DNA of 44,618 bases from Gammaproteobacteria bacterium RIFCSPHIGHO2_02_FULL_42_43 (GTDB lineage: Bacteria; Pseudomonadota; Gammaproteobacteria; Coxiellales; Coxiellaceae): contig MGXR01000019.1 of assembly GCA_001801425.1 (NCBI GenBank), positions 1 through 44,618 on the forward strand, in the 5' to 3' direction. The position numbers and the translations under genes were made by a program. Below are positions 18,801 to 26,704 of the stretch, piece after piece (the first letter of the stretch is position 1; each line of letters begins with the position of its first letter). The notes under the pieces are model-generated. The model was not told where the DNA came from, ran no database searches, and saw only the letters and a list, made by a program, of their open reading frames with translations.

Positions 18801-19100
18801 TGCCTGCAGCTGCTTTACTGTGTCTTCACTTGATAAATTGCTTGCGATGGCTTCAATTTCTATTTTGAGATTGATTGCTCTTTGCAGTCCCTCATCGCCG
18901 GAGCCGCTTAGTTTTCCTCCCCTATTTAATACAATGTAGTTGTCGATTGTTCTTAGTGCCAAGTCTTTAAACGCGATCCATGCGGCCTTTGCTTCCGGGG
19001 TCGTGGACTCAAGAAAATTAATAATTTCTGGCTGTGTAGTTACAGCTTGTGTTTTGGCGGGACCAGAACCAAAGATGGGATTGAGAAACGACGATCGCAT
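15894..19100 (-). CDS. Large protein with about eight diverged internal repeats, unknown function
   Basis: A 1068-aa protein that I do not recognise, without signal peptide or membrane segment. A unit of roughly 105-145 aa recurs at about residues 60-128, 189-250, 325-390, 455-510, 562-618, 670-740, 817-876 and 950-1010. Its core reads GG..G..RA..LK..LE.I, a variable loop, then L.LLV..I...S.S..L...IL..LG. The best preserved copies are LGGAEGKLRAMKLKRELE and KGGPEGRLRARNLKNVLG. The pattern predicts an all-helical solenoid or bundle array. The start follows GAGGT by 8 nt. It is co-directional with lpxB upstream (78-bp gap with a TATAGT box at 19130-19135) and with the 393-aa protein downstream. 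Size, repeats and the partner's tail suggest a host-interaction protein, but no enzymatic motif is visible. Confidence 0.85.
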   Translation of the reverse strand: MRSSFLNPIFGSGPAKTQAVTTQPEIINFLESTTPEAKAAWIAFKDLALRTIDNYIVLNRGGKLSGSGDEGLQRAINLKIEIEAIASNLSSEDTVKQLQAQRQLLLWLDASIRFSNSPNLRKMLLGSLGLTMDNFALLFLYGEPDYLSARTKAFELKLLRATTERSQTINWGQLQTQLIAMVTDYQSKELGGAEGKLRAMKLKRELESIVISEPATPEQQKKLTLLVGCILSSHCSSSDLKNHISSVIAQYISGVENISPNEFLADLKLEQRITPEALLEKELQLRTSKKSDAIALTLDQLKDRILKMQETTIQFIDIKIKNKQEGSIGGIRALRFLNILEKIETEANTDGADALDTQRKLFELVYLLTIHPPKSTQLKDRILAVLGVDEFTFHDILFSRNKESDFGDISRLSSDDAKCVLEEKKALSSNDHAVSFTTDISEKIKIAICKYQKRKSPGELGRARARNLLAAVTESSLPGKELVTLVNAIVFYSGSTELKKEILIQLKTNENNLRTLQQTHGISDYTLWKKARELNMLTVAPDWSAFQKQMQRAAKAYRRAHLGGFDGNYRAAVFLNSLNNINSLDHRAQYCLVLLACIIVKSSSTLFRNTLLDYISQNGIDEKGLENLKKHYGISSAELESQRLALEGDCYYQPPTVDAETLAKQLYSARSFCLRTSINQSEHILACRMKQQLETIMGNESLSAEQKLFLLHHLMKKVFHFSEKNSLTELTNEILVNTFWNDISIFPKSYVKSSNDENRTTKHNEKTIADEISKTITQEEVTQIEPTVKAELLRDLKIEDKFKEHLALAVTRYLNSNKGGPEGRLRARNLKNVLGAVMSSPLTENDKEMLALLVCTVVLHSTSDQLRKKILCCLGLSAFQISAMQHQYKIENETCIALEKRLLNAEVALITTTAEVNQIQNERLPCPFLKNNNWNDFLDKLRTCIPVKIYENIGTSASFGFQPLLAELKKLNTPLTHKDTYQLILIVCTLTLFSKNASLTQLKKLILSLHEENKNNTHDEKVRDIIKQLRKEANILPTEMEKLLDVFANPQSVEMTELSRPEQREPTI

Positions 19101-19165
19101 AAGAGATACCTCTATTAATTAGTCTGCTCACTATAACGGAAGATTGTTATGGAAATCTTAATTGA

Positions 19166-19199
19166 CGCACTTGCTCCGCTACGCTCCGCGCGTGCTTCC
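19166..19199. repeat. Dispersed repeat, family F copy 3, overlapping the lpxB stop
   Basis: CGCACTTGCTCCGC, then CGCGCGTGCTTCC, match the F copies at 101-133 and 36785-36825. On the minus strand it encodes the last LpxB residues GSTRGA and the TAG stop. Confidence 0.65.
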
Positions 19200-20321
19200 G
19201 TGGTTATTGATGCCGCTCGTGTCTATGTCCAAAATGTTCTTTGTCGCTGTAATTTTATTGCGCAAATCACCACATTGTGTGCGATAAGTGCGGCAGTAAT
19301 TCTCGTCATTCAGTAGGCGCAGCATTTCTTGTGCGATATTGTCTGGCGTTGCATTAGCTTGAATAAATTCTTTGGCGATTTCTGTTTCGGCCACGATGTT
19401 GCATAATCCAATATATTGTGTACGTATCAATAATCGCGCGATCCAATAATTGAATGCGCTGAATTGGTAAAATATACACAGAGGCACTTGCATCAACGCA
19501 ATTTCTAAGGTGACCGTTCCGGAAGCAGCAATGGCAGCGGTGGTGATTTGCAATAAATCATATAAATGGTCACGCGCAATAGTAACCGACGGAGATAATA
19601 ATGCCACATCCGCGTTTGTAACGTGTGGCGCTAACATCACCACAAATTGTGTCGACGGATTTTTTTGTGTGATCAGCCCCATTGTTTTTTTTAAAATTGG
19701 CAAATGATATTTTAATTCGCTGCGTCGACTGCCGGGAAATAAAGTGACAATCGGTTTGTCTGGTGATAATTGAAAATAGTGATAAGCGGTTTCACGATTC
19801 ATGGTGGGTTTCACGAGTGTCGCCAACGGATGACCCACAAAAGTGACTGGTACGCTTGCATCGCGATAAATTTTTTCTTCAAATGAAAATAATACCGCCA
19901 TGTGATTCACATATTTTTTTATTTTTCGAATGCGCCATGCGCGCCACGCCCAAATTTGTGGGCTCACATAATATAAAATCGGAATGCCGCATTTTTTTAT
20001 TTTTTTGAATAATCTAAAATGTGTGTCGGGAGAATCAATTAAAATTACAAGATCTGGTTTTTCTGTGGCAATATATTTTTTAATGCGCGAAAAAAAACAC
20101 AGAATGTTAGGCAATTGTTTGATAATCTCAGACACGCCGATGATGGCTAGTGTTGCGGGATTAAATATAATCTTCACACCTGCTTCTTGCATGCGCTCAC
20201 CACCCATGCCAATTAATGTTGCGTTTGGATATTTTTTTTTGAGTGCGCGCGCAAGATCAGCGCCCAACAAATCTCCCGAGGATTCGACAGCACTCACATA
20301 AATTTTAGATATACGTTGCAT
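19179..20321 (-). CDS. lpxB: Lipid-A-disaccharide synthase
   Basis: A 380-aa peripheral membrane glycosyltransferase (family GT19) that joins UDP-diacylglucosamine and lipid X to make the lipid A disaccharide. Diagnostic segments are VSAVESSGDLLGADLARALK at the N-terminus, GMGGERMQEAGV, PDLVILIDSPDTHFRLFKK, YYVSPQIWAWRAWR, TFVGHPLA and LFPGSRRSEL, followed by the ASGTVTLEIAL nucleotide-sugar region. Length is typical. The final six residues and stop codon come from a dispersed repeat, so the C-terminus is probably not native. The start overlaps the upstream oxidoreductase gene by 17 nt, indicating an operon. Confidence 0.96.
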   Translation of the reverse strand: MQRISKIYVSAVESSGDLLGADLARALKKKYPNATLIGMGGERMQEAGVKIIFNPATLAIIGVSEIIKQLPNILCFFSRIKKYIATEKPDLVILIDSPDTHFRLFKKIKKCGIPILYYVSPQIWAWRAWRIRKIKKYVNHMAVLFSFEEKIYRDASVPVTFVGHPLATLVKPTMNRETAYHYFQLSPDKPIVTLFPGSRRSELKYHLPILKKTMGLITQKNPSTQFVVMLAPHVTNADVALLSPSVTIARDHLYDLLQITTAAIAASGTVTLEIALMQVPLCIFYQFSAFNYWIARLLIRTQYIGLCNIVAETEIAKEFIQANATPDNIAQEMLRLLNDENYCRTYRTQCGDLRNKITATKNILDIDTSGINNHGSTRGA

Positions 20322-21258
20322 TGTTTTGCGTCACGATTTGAGTGATACACGTTGCAACAGATAACGCGTGATGCGCATCTTCGCCGGTGACGGGCGGCGC
20401 CTTGGATTGCGCGATGGCACCTAAAAATGCATTGATTTCCTCTTGCAGCGCATCACCTTTTTCCAATTGTATTTCTTCCGATTCGATATTCGGCACGCCC
20501 GGGTACATTTCGCCTTGGCCTTTGCGATGCAGTCGGCAAAAATTGCGTTGCAAATCGATATTCAAATAACAATCCGCTTGGAAAACACGCAGCCGTCTTT
20601 CGCTTTTGGTGTGAATGCGACTCGCTGTGATGGAAGCAACACAGCCATTCTTAAATTCTAATCGCGCATTCGCGATGTCAATATATGGTGTTAACACCGC
20701 TGCACCACTGGCGCGTATGTCAGCAATAGGGGATTTCATCAGCGATAAAATCAAATCAATATCATGAATCATCAAATCGAGAATCACGGAAACATCACTG
20801 CCGCGCAATTGAAAAGAGGTGAGCCGTTGCGATTCAATGAATCGCGGTTCGCGAATATGTGTGTGTGCAAATTTAAATGCAGGATTGAAACGCTCAATGT
20901 GTCCCGCTTGCAGCACGAGTTGATTTTTTTTCGCAAGAGCCACGAGCGTTTGCGATTCTTCAGGGGTGGTTGTGATGGGCTTTTCAATAAACACATGAAC
21001 GCCGTTGTTTAGAAAAAATTGTCCGATTTCAAAATGTGATGGTGTCGAAGTGACAATGCTGACTGCATCCACTTTACTAAGTAACGTTTGATAATTATCT
21101 GTTGCAGGAATTTTAAATTTCTCTGATAATTCGAGCGTGTGCAGAGGATTAATATCACAAATAGCAACGAGTTGAGAGCGTGGCAGACGTGCTAGCTTTT
21201 CGACATGGTACTTGCCAAGATAGCCCGTACCGATAACGGCTGTTTTGATTTTATTCAT
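20305..21258 (-). CDS. Gfo/Idh/MocA-family oxidoreductase beside lpxB (possible GnnA)
   Basis: A 317-aa NAD(P)-dependent sugar oxidoreductase. The N-terminus has a Rossmann motif VIGTGYLGKYH (G.G..G), then VDAVSIVTSTPSH, the hallmark EKPITTT (about 93-99) and LQAGHIERFNPAF; the C-terminal half is the Gfo/Idh alpha/beta substrate domain. It overlaps lpxB. In Acidithiobacillus ferrooxidans, gnnA of this family lies with gnnB between lpxA and lpxB and oxidises UDP-GlcNAc on the way to 2,3-diamino-2,3-dideoxyglucose lipid A, a sugar also found in Legionella. Assignment as GnnA is inferred from context; no gnnB aminotransferase is in the window, so another sugar dehydrogenase remains possible. Confidence 0.85.
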   Translation of the reverse strand: MNKIKTAVIGTGYLGKYHVEKLARLPRSQLVAICDINPLHTLELSEKFKIPATDNYQTLLSKVDAVSIVTSTPSHFEIGQFFLNNGVHVFIEKPITTTPEESQTLVALAKKNQLVLQAGHIERFNPAFKFAHTHIREPRFIESQRLTSFQLRGSDVSVILDLMIHDIDLILSLMKSPIADIRASGAAVLTPYIDIANARLEFKNGCVASITASRIHTKSERRLRVFQADCYLNIDLQRNFCRLHRKGQGEMYPGVPNIESEEIQLEKGDALQEEINAFLGAIAQSKAPPVTGEDAHHALSVATCITQIVTQNNATYI

Positions 21259-21375
21259 GTCATTTTTTCACTAGCACCATGTGCGCGTAGTGTGTCATTT
21301 TTTTATTGTTATATCAATCGAAGCCGTGCGCGCGTGCGAGCGGTTTTCCATGAAGGAATAGAAGGAATAACGGAA

Positions 21376-21936
21376 ATGGAACGAATAGCAGGAGTGGACG
21401 AAGCAGGGCGCGGACCATTAGCGGGGCCTGTGTATGCCGCAGCGGTTATTTTATCGCCGACAGACATGATTGAGGGACTGGCTGATTCCAAACAATTATC
21501 CGAAAAACGCCGCGATGCCTTATTTTTTGACATTACAGCACGCGCAGAAAGTTATGCGATTGGTGTTGCGAGTGTCGCTGAAATTGATGAGATTAATATT
21601 TTGCAAGCGACGTTGCTTGCTATGCGCCGAGCCGTGGCAGCTTTATCTTTTCAGCCCACCGCGGTTTGGGTTGACGGCAATCAAGACCCGAGGTTACCGT
21701 ATCCGACCAAACTCATTGTGCGTGGTGATGCGACCGTCAAAGTCATCTCGGCTGCGTCTATCATTGCTAAAGTTTCACGTGATCAGTACATGAAAATATT
21801 GGACAAACAATATCCAGGTTATGGATTTGCAGAACATAAAGGATATGGCACTGAAAAACATTTGTTAGCACTTGCCAAATTAGGACCCTGCAATTGTCAT
21901 CGGCGTTCATTTCAACCGGTGAAAGCGATATACTGA
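21376..21936 (+). CDS. rnhB: Ribonuclease HII
   Basis: A 186-aa enzyme that cuts the RNA strand of RNA-DNA hybrids and removes single ribonucleotides misincorporated in DNA. Metal-binding residues are in GVDEAGRGPLAGPVY (D8, E9) and VWVDGN; DSKQLSEKRRD and SAASIIAKVSRDQYM are conserved family blocks. The start chosen is the ATG at 21376, with AAGGAAT upstream; the frame is open for 57 more codons, but that part has no homologous character and crosses the divergent promoter region. It is divergent from the oxidoreductase gene and 4 nt from ddl. Confidence 0.95.
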   Translation: MERIAGVDEAGRGPLAGPVYAAAVILSPTDMIEGLADSKQLSEKRRDALFFDITARAESYAIGVASVAEIDEINILQATLLAMRRAVAALSFQPTAVWVDGNQDPRLPYPTKLIVRGDATVKVISAASIIAKVSRDQYMKILDKQYPGYGFAEHKGYGTEKHLLALAKLGPCNCHRRSFQPVKAIY

Positions 21937-21940
21937 CCGC

Positions 21941-23002
21941 ATGCCTAATTTACAACACATTTTAGTTTTATGCGGTGGCCAATCAACGGAGCATGCTGTT
22001 TCCGTTTTGTCTGCGCGCAATATTGTTGAGCGCTTGAATCCGGCGAAGTATCGCGTGTCGGTTGTTTTAATTTCTGAAGAGGGCCACCCATTTTTTTATC
22101 ATAACGTGCAAGATTTTTTGCAATCTAACACCACGAGAGCGCGGCAAATTCAGTGGAGCGATATCAAAGCGGATTGTATTTTTTCCGTATTGCATGGCAC
22201 CCATGGTGAAGATGGTGTGATGCAAGGTCTTTTGGAGTTACTGCAGTTGCCGTATGTTGGTGCTGATGTATTGGGATCCGCGATTGGCATGGATAAAGAC
22301 ATTGCAAAACGATTAATGCGCGCCGCAGATTTGTTGGTGGTGGATTGGTATTTTGTTCGTAAAATCGATGCGTTGACGTATGCGGATGCGTCTTCGCAGT
22401 TTGGGCCAATGTTATTTGTAAAACCCAATAGCTTGGGTTCATCAGTGGGTACGCAAAAAGTTTCTGACGCAGACTCTTTTCAAGCAGCATTGCGTAATGT
22501 TTTTTTACTAGATGATCACGCATTAGTTGAAAAAGCAATTGTTGGTCGCGAAATTGAGTGCTCTGTGCTTGGCAATGAAAATCCCAAAGCGTCATTGCCG
22601 GGTGAAATTATTAATCGCACAGAATTTTACAGCTATGCCGCGAAATATTTAGATCCAAATGCCGCAATTGTTGAAACACCCGCAAAGTTATCGTCGTCGC
22701 TTGTTGCGCGCGTGCAAGCAGCAGCGATTGATGCATTTAAAGTGTTGCGTTGCAGCGGAATGGCACGTGTAGATTTCTTTTTATCGAAAGATGAAAAATT
22801 ATATATCAACGAAATCAATACCATTCCCGGTTTCACGCATATCAGCATGTATCCAAAAAATTGGGAAGCAAGTGGATTATCGTATAGTGCTTTATTAGAT
22901 GAATTAATTGCATTGGCGATTCAACGATTTCATCACAAAAAATCGCTGATGCGTGTGTATCGGCCGGAAACGATTTCATGTCAGAATCCTTTGTCCACTT
23001 AA
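21941..23002 (+). CDS. ddl: D-alanine--D-alanine ligase
   Basis: A 353-aa ATP-grasp enzyme making the D-Ala-D-Ala dipeptide for peptidoglycan. It has the N-terminal CGGQSTEHAVSVLSA motif, LHGTHGEDGVMQGLLELL, the ATP-grasp segment FVKPNSLGSSVGTQKV, and the metal-binding region RVDFFLSKDEKLYINEINTI with EINTIPGFT near the C-terminus. The length and the G.S.EH.VS pattern resemble the DdlA subgroup more than DdlB. It starts 4 nt after rnhB, and its 3' end overlaps dnaE by 25 nt, so rnhB, ddl and dnaE probably form one transcript. Confidence 0.95.
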   Translation: MPNLQHILVLCGGQSTEHAVSVLSARNIVERLNPAKYRVSVVLISEEGHPFFYHNVQDFLQSNTTRARQIQWSDIKADCIFSVLHGTHGEDGVMQGLLELLQLPYVGADVLGSAIGMDKDIAKRLMRAADLLVVDWYFVRKIDALTYADASSQFGPMLFVKPNSLGSSVGTQKVSDADSFQAALRNVFLLDDHALVEKAIVGREIECSVLGNENPKASLPGEIINRTEFYSYAAKYLDPNAAIVETPAKLSSSLVARVQAAAIDAFKVLRCSGMARVDFFLSKDEKLYINEINTIPGFTHISMYPKNWEASGLSYSALLDELIALAIQRFHHKKSLMRVYRPETISCQNPLST

Positions 23003-26000
23003 AAGTACATTCTGAATATTCTTTGGTAGATGGCATTGTTCGCATCGAGGATTTAATTGCGCGCGCGCGCGAATTGGCGATGCCCGCCGTGGCGATCACC
23101 GACCGCGTTAATTTATTTTCCCTCGTTAAATTTTACAAAGAAGCGATGAGTCATGGCATTAAGCCTATCGTCGGCTGCGATTTGTTACTGAGAGAAAATA
23201 AATCTTGTTTTTTATTGACAGCACTTTGCAATAATCAAGCAGGCCTTGCCAATTTACGCGAATTGATTTCAAAAGCGTATTTGGAAGGCCAAGTGAATGA
23301 CATTCCCATGATTTCGTGGGAGTGGTTACACGCGGCGCGCAACGGTTTAATTATTTTGTCGGGTGGGCGACAAGGGGATGTTGGAAAAGCATTGTTGTCG
23401 AATGATCGCGCGTTGGCAGAAAAAAGAATGGTGCGATGGAAAACGAGTTTTCCCAATCAATTTTATTTAGAATTGCAAAGAACTGGTCGCGATGGCGAAG
23501 AAAATTATATTCAAGGCGCAGTTGCCTTAGCCAAACAATTGTCGATACCCGTCGTTGCAACCAACGATGTGCGATTTATGCATGCAGAAGATTTTGATGC
23601 ACATGAAGCACGTGTGTGTATTCAATCTAGTCAAGTGTTAAGTGATCCGAAACGACCAAAATATTATTCTGATCAGCAATATTTTAAATCCGCAGAAGAA
23701 ATGCGTCAGTTGTTTTTGGATATTCCTTCAGCGATTCAAAATGCCGCTGAAATTGCCAAGCGCTGCACAGTAACACTCACTCTCGGAAAAATTTTCATGC
23801 CGCAATTTCCATTGCCAAAAGAAGTGAGTTTAGAAAATTATATTCGAGAAAAATCAGTATTAGGATTACACGAGCATTTTTCGCATCATCCGGAAATTGA
23901 TGCTAAAAAAAATGCGTATGAGACACGATTAAAAACAGAATTATCTGTTATTCATAGCATGGGATTTTCCGGATATTTTTTAATCGTCGCTGATTTTATT
24001 CGCTGGTCCAAGGAAAATAATATTCCGGTCGGACCGGGTCGTGGATCTGGCGCGGGATCTTTGGTTGCATTTTGTTTGGGGATTACGGGATTAGATCCCA
24101 TCGAACATGAATTATTATTCGAGCGTTTTTTAAATCCAGAACGTGTTTCTTTGCCGGATTTTGACATCGATTTTTGCATGGACAATCGCGATCGCGTGAT
24201 TGATTACGTTGCAAATCGATACGGACGTGATTCGGTTTCGCAAATTATTACGTACGGCACCATGGCCGCGCGCGCAGTTGTGCGTGATGTGGGACGCGTT
24301 TTGGGATTTCCATACGGATTTGTGGACACCATTGCGAAATTAATTCCATTTGAAATTGGTATGACATTGGAAAAAGCGCTGATTCAAGAAGCAGATTTGA
24401 AAAAACGGTACGACAATGAAGATGAGGTGGGCACATTAATTAATCTCGCCAAAAAATTAGAAGGGCTTGCAAGAAACGCAGGAAAACACGCGGGCGGTGT
24501 GGTGATAGCGCCTACTAAATTAACGGATTTTGCGCCGCTCTATTGCGAAGCGGGATCCACGCACATTGTGACGCAATTTGATAAAGATGACGTGGAAGCG
24601 GTGGGCTTGGTCAAATTCGATTTCTTGGGATTGAGAACCCTCACGATTATTCAATGGGCGGTTAATTCGATTAATGCACGACTGAATGCACAATCTCGAC
24701 AGGGAGATGCGCGCGTTAGCGAGTTGGTTCAAGCACAATCTCAACAGGGAGACGCGCGCGTTAGCAAGCGTGTCATTTTAGACATCAACAAAATTCCATT
24801 AAACGATGAAAAAACATTTACTCTTTTGAAAAATTGCATGACCACAGCCGTTTTCCAATTAGAATCTCGCGGCATGAAAGATTTGGTGCGTCGATTGCAG
24901 CCCGATTGTTTTGAAGACATTACAGCATTGGTTGCGTTGTTTCGTCCAGGTCCTTTGCAATCCGGTATGGTCGATGATTTTATTAATCGCAAACATGGCC
25001 GAGAGAAAGTGCATTATTTTCATGCGGACATTGAACCGATTTTAAAACCGACGTACGGCGTGATTTTATATCAAGAACAAGTCATGCAAATTGCGCAAGT
25101 GTTGGCAGGATATTCATTGGGTAGTGCGGATATTTTGCGCCGCGCTATGGGAAAGAAAAAACCAGAAGAGATGGCAGAGCAACGCGAAATTTTTATTTCT
25201 GGCGCTAAAAAACGCGGTGTCAATGAAAGAATCGCCATCACCATTTTTGATTTGATGGAAAAATTTGCGGGTTATGGATTTAATAAATCACACTCCGCGG
25301 CTTACGCATTACTTGCGTATCAAACGGCGTATTTAAAAGCACATTATCCCGCAGAATTTATGGCGGCGGTGTTGTCTTCTGATATGGATAATACCGATAA
25401 AGTCGTTTCGTTTTATCATGAATGTGAGGCGATGCAATTAACAGTGCTGTCGCCTAATATTAATTATTGTGATTATCCGTTTACGGTGAATGCGCGTACA
25501 GAAATTGTGTATGGATTGGGTGCGATCAAAGGCGTTGGAGAAGCAGCGGCAAAATTAATCACGAGTGAACGTCAAAAAAATGGAATGTATTGTGATTTAT
25601 TTGATTTTTGCGCGAGATTGAATGCACACACTGTTTCGCGTCGCACGATTGAGCCTTTAATTCGATCGGGTGCTATGGATGATTTCAAAGTGAGTCGTGT
25701 GACATTGTTAGCGTCGATCGATAAAGCTATTAAAGCGGCGGACCAACAACATCAACGAGAATTCGCAGGTCAAGTGGATTTATTTGGCGCGTGTGATGAT
25801 AACGTGCGCGATCCAGTGGAATATGTTTCCGTGACGCATGAAGATGCGATGCAAAAATTGGATGGTGAAAAAGAAACGCTGGGGCATTATTTGAGTGGGC
25901 ATCCGATTAAAATTTACGAACGCGAAATCGCGCATTTAACGACGTGCACTTTGCATCAGTTATCAGAACATATGGGGAAAACAGTAACAGTTGCGGGATT

Positions 26001-26490
26001 GCTCGTGAATGTGAAACGTATTTTTACCAAGCAAGGCAAACGCATGGCTGTGATTACCATGGAAGATCGCAGTGGTTTGGTGGAGATGACATTATTTAGT
26101 AAAGTGTATGATGCGGTGTCGACTTTGCTGGAAAAAAATCAGGTTTATATCGTGCAGGGAAAAGTGGAAGAAGATAGTTTTAACCAAAGTGTGCGTATTT
26201 TAGTGGAATCGATTACGCACTTGGATGAAAAGAGAAAAAATCTTGCGAAAAAATTGGTGATTCTAGTGAAGGATGAGCAACACGCGAATCAATTATTAGA
26301 AGCATTGCCGCCCGTGATGGCACCTTTTCGCGGTGGAGAATGCCCTGTGCAATTGATGTATTCATCGCAACAAGCAAACGCGAAAGCCAAACTCAACGTC
26401 GGATCAGAATGGCGCGTCACGCCTAAAAATGCACTCCTCGCGCAACTGAAACAACTTTGCGGCGAGGAGTGTGTGAAGGTGGGGTATTAA
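22978..26490 (+). CDS. dnaE: DNA polymerase III alpha subunit, with tandem repeat-derived insert
   Basis: The 1170-aa replicative polymerase catalytic subunit (E. coli 1160 aa). The N-terminal PHP domain starts FVHLKVHSEYSLVDG; its metal ligands are degenerate, as in other gammaproteobacteria. The polymerase active-site aspartates are in LPDFDIDFCMDNRDRVIDY (about 392-410) and VKFDFLGLRT (about 545-554). Then come the tandem HhH and OB-fold region (TVAGLLVNVKRI, about 1000) and the C-terminal tau-binding part. Residues 571-597 hold two tandem copies of AQS(R/Q)QGDARVS, period 15 aa (45 bp), translated from dispersed repeat B, placed between NSINARLN and LDINKIPLND, a linker that varies between species. 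The last codons and stop lie in the first unit of a tandem repeat array. Confidence 0.96.
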   Translation: MSESFVHLKVHSEYSLVDGIVRIEDLIARARELAMPAVAITDRVNLFSLVKFYKEAMSHGIKPIVGCDLLLRENKSCFLLTALCNNQAGLANLRELISKAYLEGQVNDIPMISWEWLHAARNGLIILSGGRQGDVGKALLSNDRALAEKRMVRWKTSFPNQFYLELQRTGRDGEENYIQGAVALAKQLSIPVVATNDVRFMHAEDFDAHEARVCIQSSQVLSDPKRPKYYSDQQYFKSAEEMRQLFLDIPSAIQNAAEIAKRCTVTLTLGKIFMPQFPLPKEVSLENYIREKSVLGLHEHFSHHPEIDAKKNAYETRLKTELSVIHSMGFSGYFLIVADFIRWSKENNIPVGPGRGSGAGSLVAFCLGITGLDPIEHELLFERFLNPERVSLPDFDIDFCMDNRDRVIDYVANRYGRDSVSQIITYGTMAARAVVRDVGRVLGFPYGFVDTIAKLIPFEIGMTLEKALIQEADLKKRYDNEDEVGTLINLAKKLEGLARNAGKHAGGVVIAPTKLTDFAPLYCEAGSTHIVTQFDKDDVEAVGLVKFDFLGLRTLTIIQWAVNSINARLNAQSRQGDARVSELVQAQSQQGDARVSKRVILDINKIPLNDEKTFTLLKNCMTTAVFQLESRGMKDLVRRLQPDCFEDITALVALFRPGPLQSGMVDDFINRKHGREKVHYFHADIEPILKPTYGVILYQEQVMQIAQVLAGYSLGSADILRRAMGKKKPEEMAEQREIFISGAKKRGVNERIAITIFDLMEKFAGYGFNKSHSAAYALLAYQTAYLKAHYPAEFMAAVLSSDMDNTDKVVSFYHECEAMQLTVLSPNINYCDYPFTVNARTEIVYGLGAIKGVGEAAAKLITSERQKNGMYCDLFDFCARLNAHTVSRRTIEPLIRSGAMDDFKVSRVTLLASIDKAIKAADQQHQREFAGQVDLFGACDDNVRDPVEYVSVTHEDAMQKLDGEKETLGHYLSGHPIKIYEREIAHLTTCTLHQLSEHMGKTVTVAGLLVNVKRIFTKQGKRMAVITMEDRSGLVEMTLFSKVYDAVSTLLEKNQVYIVQGKVEEDSFNQSVRILVESITHLDEKRKNLAKKLVILVKDEQHANQLLEALPPVMAPFRGGECPVQLMYSSQQANAKAKLNVGSEWRVTPKNALLAQLKQLCGEECVKVGY
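24688..24772. repeat. Repeat family B, two in-frame tandem copies inside dnaE
   Basis: Two 45-bp-spaced units (24688-24723 and 24733-24768), each containing GCACAATCTC(G/A)ACAGGGAGA followed by (T/C)GCGCGCGTTAGC(G/A)AG. The second is almost identical to guaA 13319-13356. The core GCGCGCGTTAGCGAGCG is that of intergenic family B. Confidence 0.88.
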
Positions 26491-26703
26491 ACACCGCTCC
26501 CTTACGGTCGCGGCTCCGACCATAATAATCGGAGTCGCGAGAAGGTGGAGTATTAACACCGCTCCCTTATGGTCGCGGCTCCGACCATAATAATCGGAGT
26601 CGCGAGAAGGTGGGGTATTAAACACCGCTCCCTTACGGTCGCGGCTCCGACCATAATAATTGGAGTCGCGAGAAGGTGGGGTATTAACACCGCTCCCTTA
26701 TGG
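26475..26703. repeat. About 66-bp tandem repeat array starting at the dnaE stop
   Basis: Units begin with GAAGGTGG(G/A)GTATTAA at 26475, 26541, 26606 and 26672 (periods 66, 65, 66 bp; the last unit is truncated). Each unit contains ACCGCTCCCTTA(C/T)GGTCG and an inverted repeat CGCGGCTCCGA / TCGGAGTCGCG around CCATAATAA. The first unit includes the last codons and TAA of dnaE. The units are contiguous with no spacers, so this is not a CRISPR. Confidence 0.9.
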
Positions 26704-26704
26704 T

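Noticed and set aside
19101-19178. PmrA-type regulator box upstream of the 1068-aa gene
   Set aside because: The interval has AT-rich TTAAT-like pieces but no two properly spaced half sites.
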